From: Thiothrix eikelboomii | Lineage (GTDB): Bacteria > Pseudomonadota > Gammaproteobacteria > Thiotrichales > Thiotrichaceae | Direction: 5' to 3' | DNA: 64,000 nucleotides | NCBI RefSeq assembly: GCF_900167255.1 | Contig: NZ_FUYB01000001.1 | Coordinates: 89,632-153,631 of the forward strand | Part shown: piece by piece, positions 62,886-64,000 of the stretch | Layout of the letters: every line of letters starts with the position of its first letter | How positions within the stretch are numbered: the first letter of the stretch is position 1 | Made by a program: the position numbers and the translations under genes | The notes under the pieces: model-generated | The model's database searches: none | The model's input: only the letters and a program-made list of their open reading frames with translations | What the model was told of the DNA's origin: nothing

Positions 62886-63923
62886 TCAAGGCAATAACCC
62901 GGGGCTGAGTAAGCCGGTGGTTTCTGGATAACCAAACATTAAATTCATATTTTGCACTGCCTGCCCAGCAGCCCCTTTCACCAAATTATCAATCACCGAC
63001 AGCACCACTAAACGTTTACCGCCTTGTGGTTGATGAATCGCAATTCGGCAAGTATTCGCACCCCGTACCGAGCGAGTTTCTGGATGAGACTTAGGCGGCA
63101 TCACATCAACAAAAGCCTCCGCTTGATAACGCGCTTCATAGAGAGCTTGAATCGAAGCAGCGCTTTCAGTGTTGGCGGTTAAATCTGCATACAAGGTGGC
63201 ATGAATACCGCGAATCATCGGCAATAAATGCGGTACAAACGTCAGATCCACCGCTTTACCGGCCAAGTTTGTTAAAGTTTGCGCAATTTCAGGCTGATGT
63301 CGATGCCCAGATACACCATAAGCTTTGAAGCTATCCGCTGATTCACAAAGCAAATGCGCCACACTGGCTTTGCGTCCTGCACCGCTTGCACCCGATTTAG
63401 TATCCGCAATAATATCTAAATCGACTAGGCCTTGTTCAATCAGTGGCACTAAGCCTAAAGTCACTGCCGTAGGATAACAACCGGGGTTCGCAATTAAACG
63501 CGCTTTGGCAATCTCAGCACGATTTAGCTCAGGCAAACCGTATACAGCTTCTGCAACCAAATCGGGGCAAGCATGCTTCATTTCATACCATTTTTCCCAG
63601 ACTTCGATATTTTTGATGCGAAAATCAGCAGCAAGATCAATGACTTTAACCCCTGCTGCTAGCAAAGCGGGCGTGCTTTTCATCGCAACCCCATTGGGGG
63701 TGGCAAAGAACACTAAATCATTATCAGCTAATTGCTCCACTTCAGGGGCAGTGAAGTCGAGATCCAAAAAACCCCGTAGATTGGGAAACATCGCGTCTAC
63801 ACGTGTGCCTGCATTTTCACGCGAAGTCACTTGACTGACACGTATTTGAGGGTGATTAACCAATAAACGTAATAGCTCAACACCGGTATAACCCGTAGCC
63901 CCGACAACAGCAACCTTTTTCAC
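62886..63923 (-). CDS. argC: N-acetyl-gamma-glutamyl-phosphate reductase
   Basis: A 345-residue NADPH enzyme of arginine synthesis, making N-acetylglutamate semialdehyde. The nucleotide site is [16 protein letters not shown], the nucleophile is Cys149 in [10 protein letters not shown], and GASGAGRKA and HRHQPEIAQ are conserved. It starts the run with the DUF6776 and bactofilin genes, 19 bases apart. No other arg genes are in the window. Confidence 0.96.
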   Translation of the reverse strand: MKKVAVVGATGYTGVELLRLLVNHPQIRVSQVTSRENAGTRVDAMFPNLRGFLDLDFTAPEVEQLADNDLVFFATPNGVAMKSTPALLAAGVKVIDLAADFRIKNIEVWEKWYEMKHACPDLVAEAVYGLPELNRAEIAKARLIANPGCYPTAVTLGLVPLIEQGLVDLDIIADTKSGASGAGRKASVAHLLCESADSFKAYGVSGHRHQPEIAQTLTNLAGKAVDLTFVPHLLPMIRGIHATLYADLTANTESAASIQALYEARYQAEAFVDVMPPKSHPETRSVRGANTCRIAIHQPQGGKRLVVLSVIDNLVKGAAGQAVQNMNLMFGYPETTGLLSPGLLP

Positions 63924-63958
63924 AGTAGTCCTTTATCTCTATTCACTAGAATATTTTG

Positions 63959-63964
63959 TATAAT
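63959..63964 (+). promoter_or_regulatory. Possible -10 element for a gene entering at the window end
   Basis: A perfect TATAAT lies 33 bases before an ATG at the very last bases of the window. No good -35 is evident. The gene itself is outside the window. Confidence 0.35.
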
Positions 63965-64000
63965 ACCCCATCCTTTTTGATTCACAAGATTTTGGCTATG

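Overview
The window is a chromosomal segment of a gammaproteobacterium, most likely a sulfur-oxidising member of the Thiotrichales (Thiothrix/Thiolinea-like). The inference rests on gammaproteobacterial gene orders (tig-clpP-clpX-lon-hupB-ppiD; rnhA-dnaQ next to an mltD-like gene; a Pro/Arg/His/Leu tRNA cluster), a class III polyhydroxyalkanoate (PHA) locus, an EF-G2-type factor and a protein resembling sulfur globule envelope proteins. No rRNA, CRISPR array or intact insertion sequence was seen.

Layout. 1-4019: a cut Uma2-type nuclease gene, a free-standing CZB zinc-sensor protein, a DUF72 protein, two small heat-shock genes behind a good sigma-32-like promoter, and a divergent CbpA-type DnaJ. 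4299-7146: a second-type EF-G, then a non-coding stretch that looks like a dead beta-helix gene. 7297-9148: a GSCFA protein with an SGNH-like partner. 9380-18936: the ribonucleotide reductase locus. nrdA carries a 378-residue LAGLIDADG intein whose +1 residue is Gly, and nrdA and nrdB are separated by a DUF2188 gene and a three-gene restriction-modification cassette (m4C methylase, NotI-family nuclease, m5C methylase).

19011-29653 is mixed: a VapBC module with most of vapC deleted, housekeeping genes (cold-shock protein, tag, lipA), then an island with a Fic-fold protein lacking the catalytic His, a 453-residue protein with kinase-like motifs, an intact VapBC and a TacAT-type pair placed tail to tail. 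29805-35910 is the pyruvate dehydrogenase operon aceE-aceF-lpdA. 36313-45975 holds dnaQ, rnhA, a methyltransferase, an mltD-like gene, a small FHA protein, a folate enzyme, the sulfur-globule-like protein, envelope proteins, mtaB and ppiD.

46093-53432 is the protein quality-control block (hupB, lon, clpX, clpP, tig) flanked by seven tRNA genes. 53523-57936 is PHA metabolism (phaE-phaC, phaB, phaR, a phasin). The end carries ppc, erpA, a bactofilin, a DUF6776 protein and argC. Carbon storage (PHA), acetyl-CoA supply (PDH) and anaplerosis (PEP carboxylase) lie close together, which fits a filamentous sulfur oxidiser.

The most unusual items are the nrdA intein with no +1 nucleophile, the restriction-modification cassette wedged inside the nrd operon, the kinase-like/Fic-like pair next to toxin-antitoxin genes, and the decayed gene at 6558-7146.
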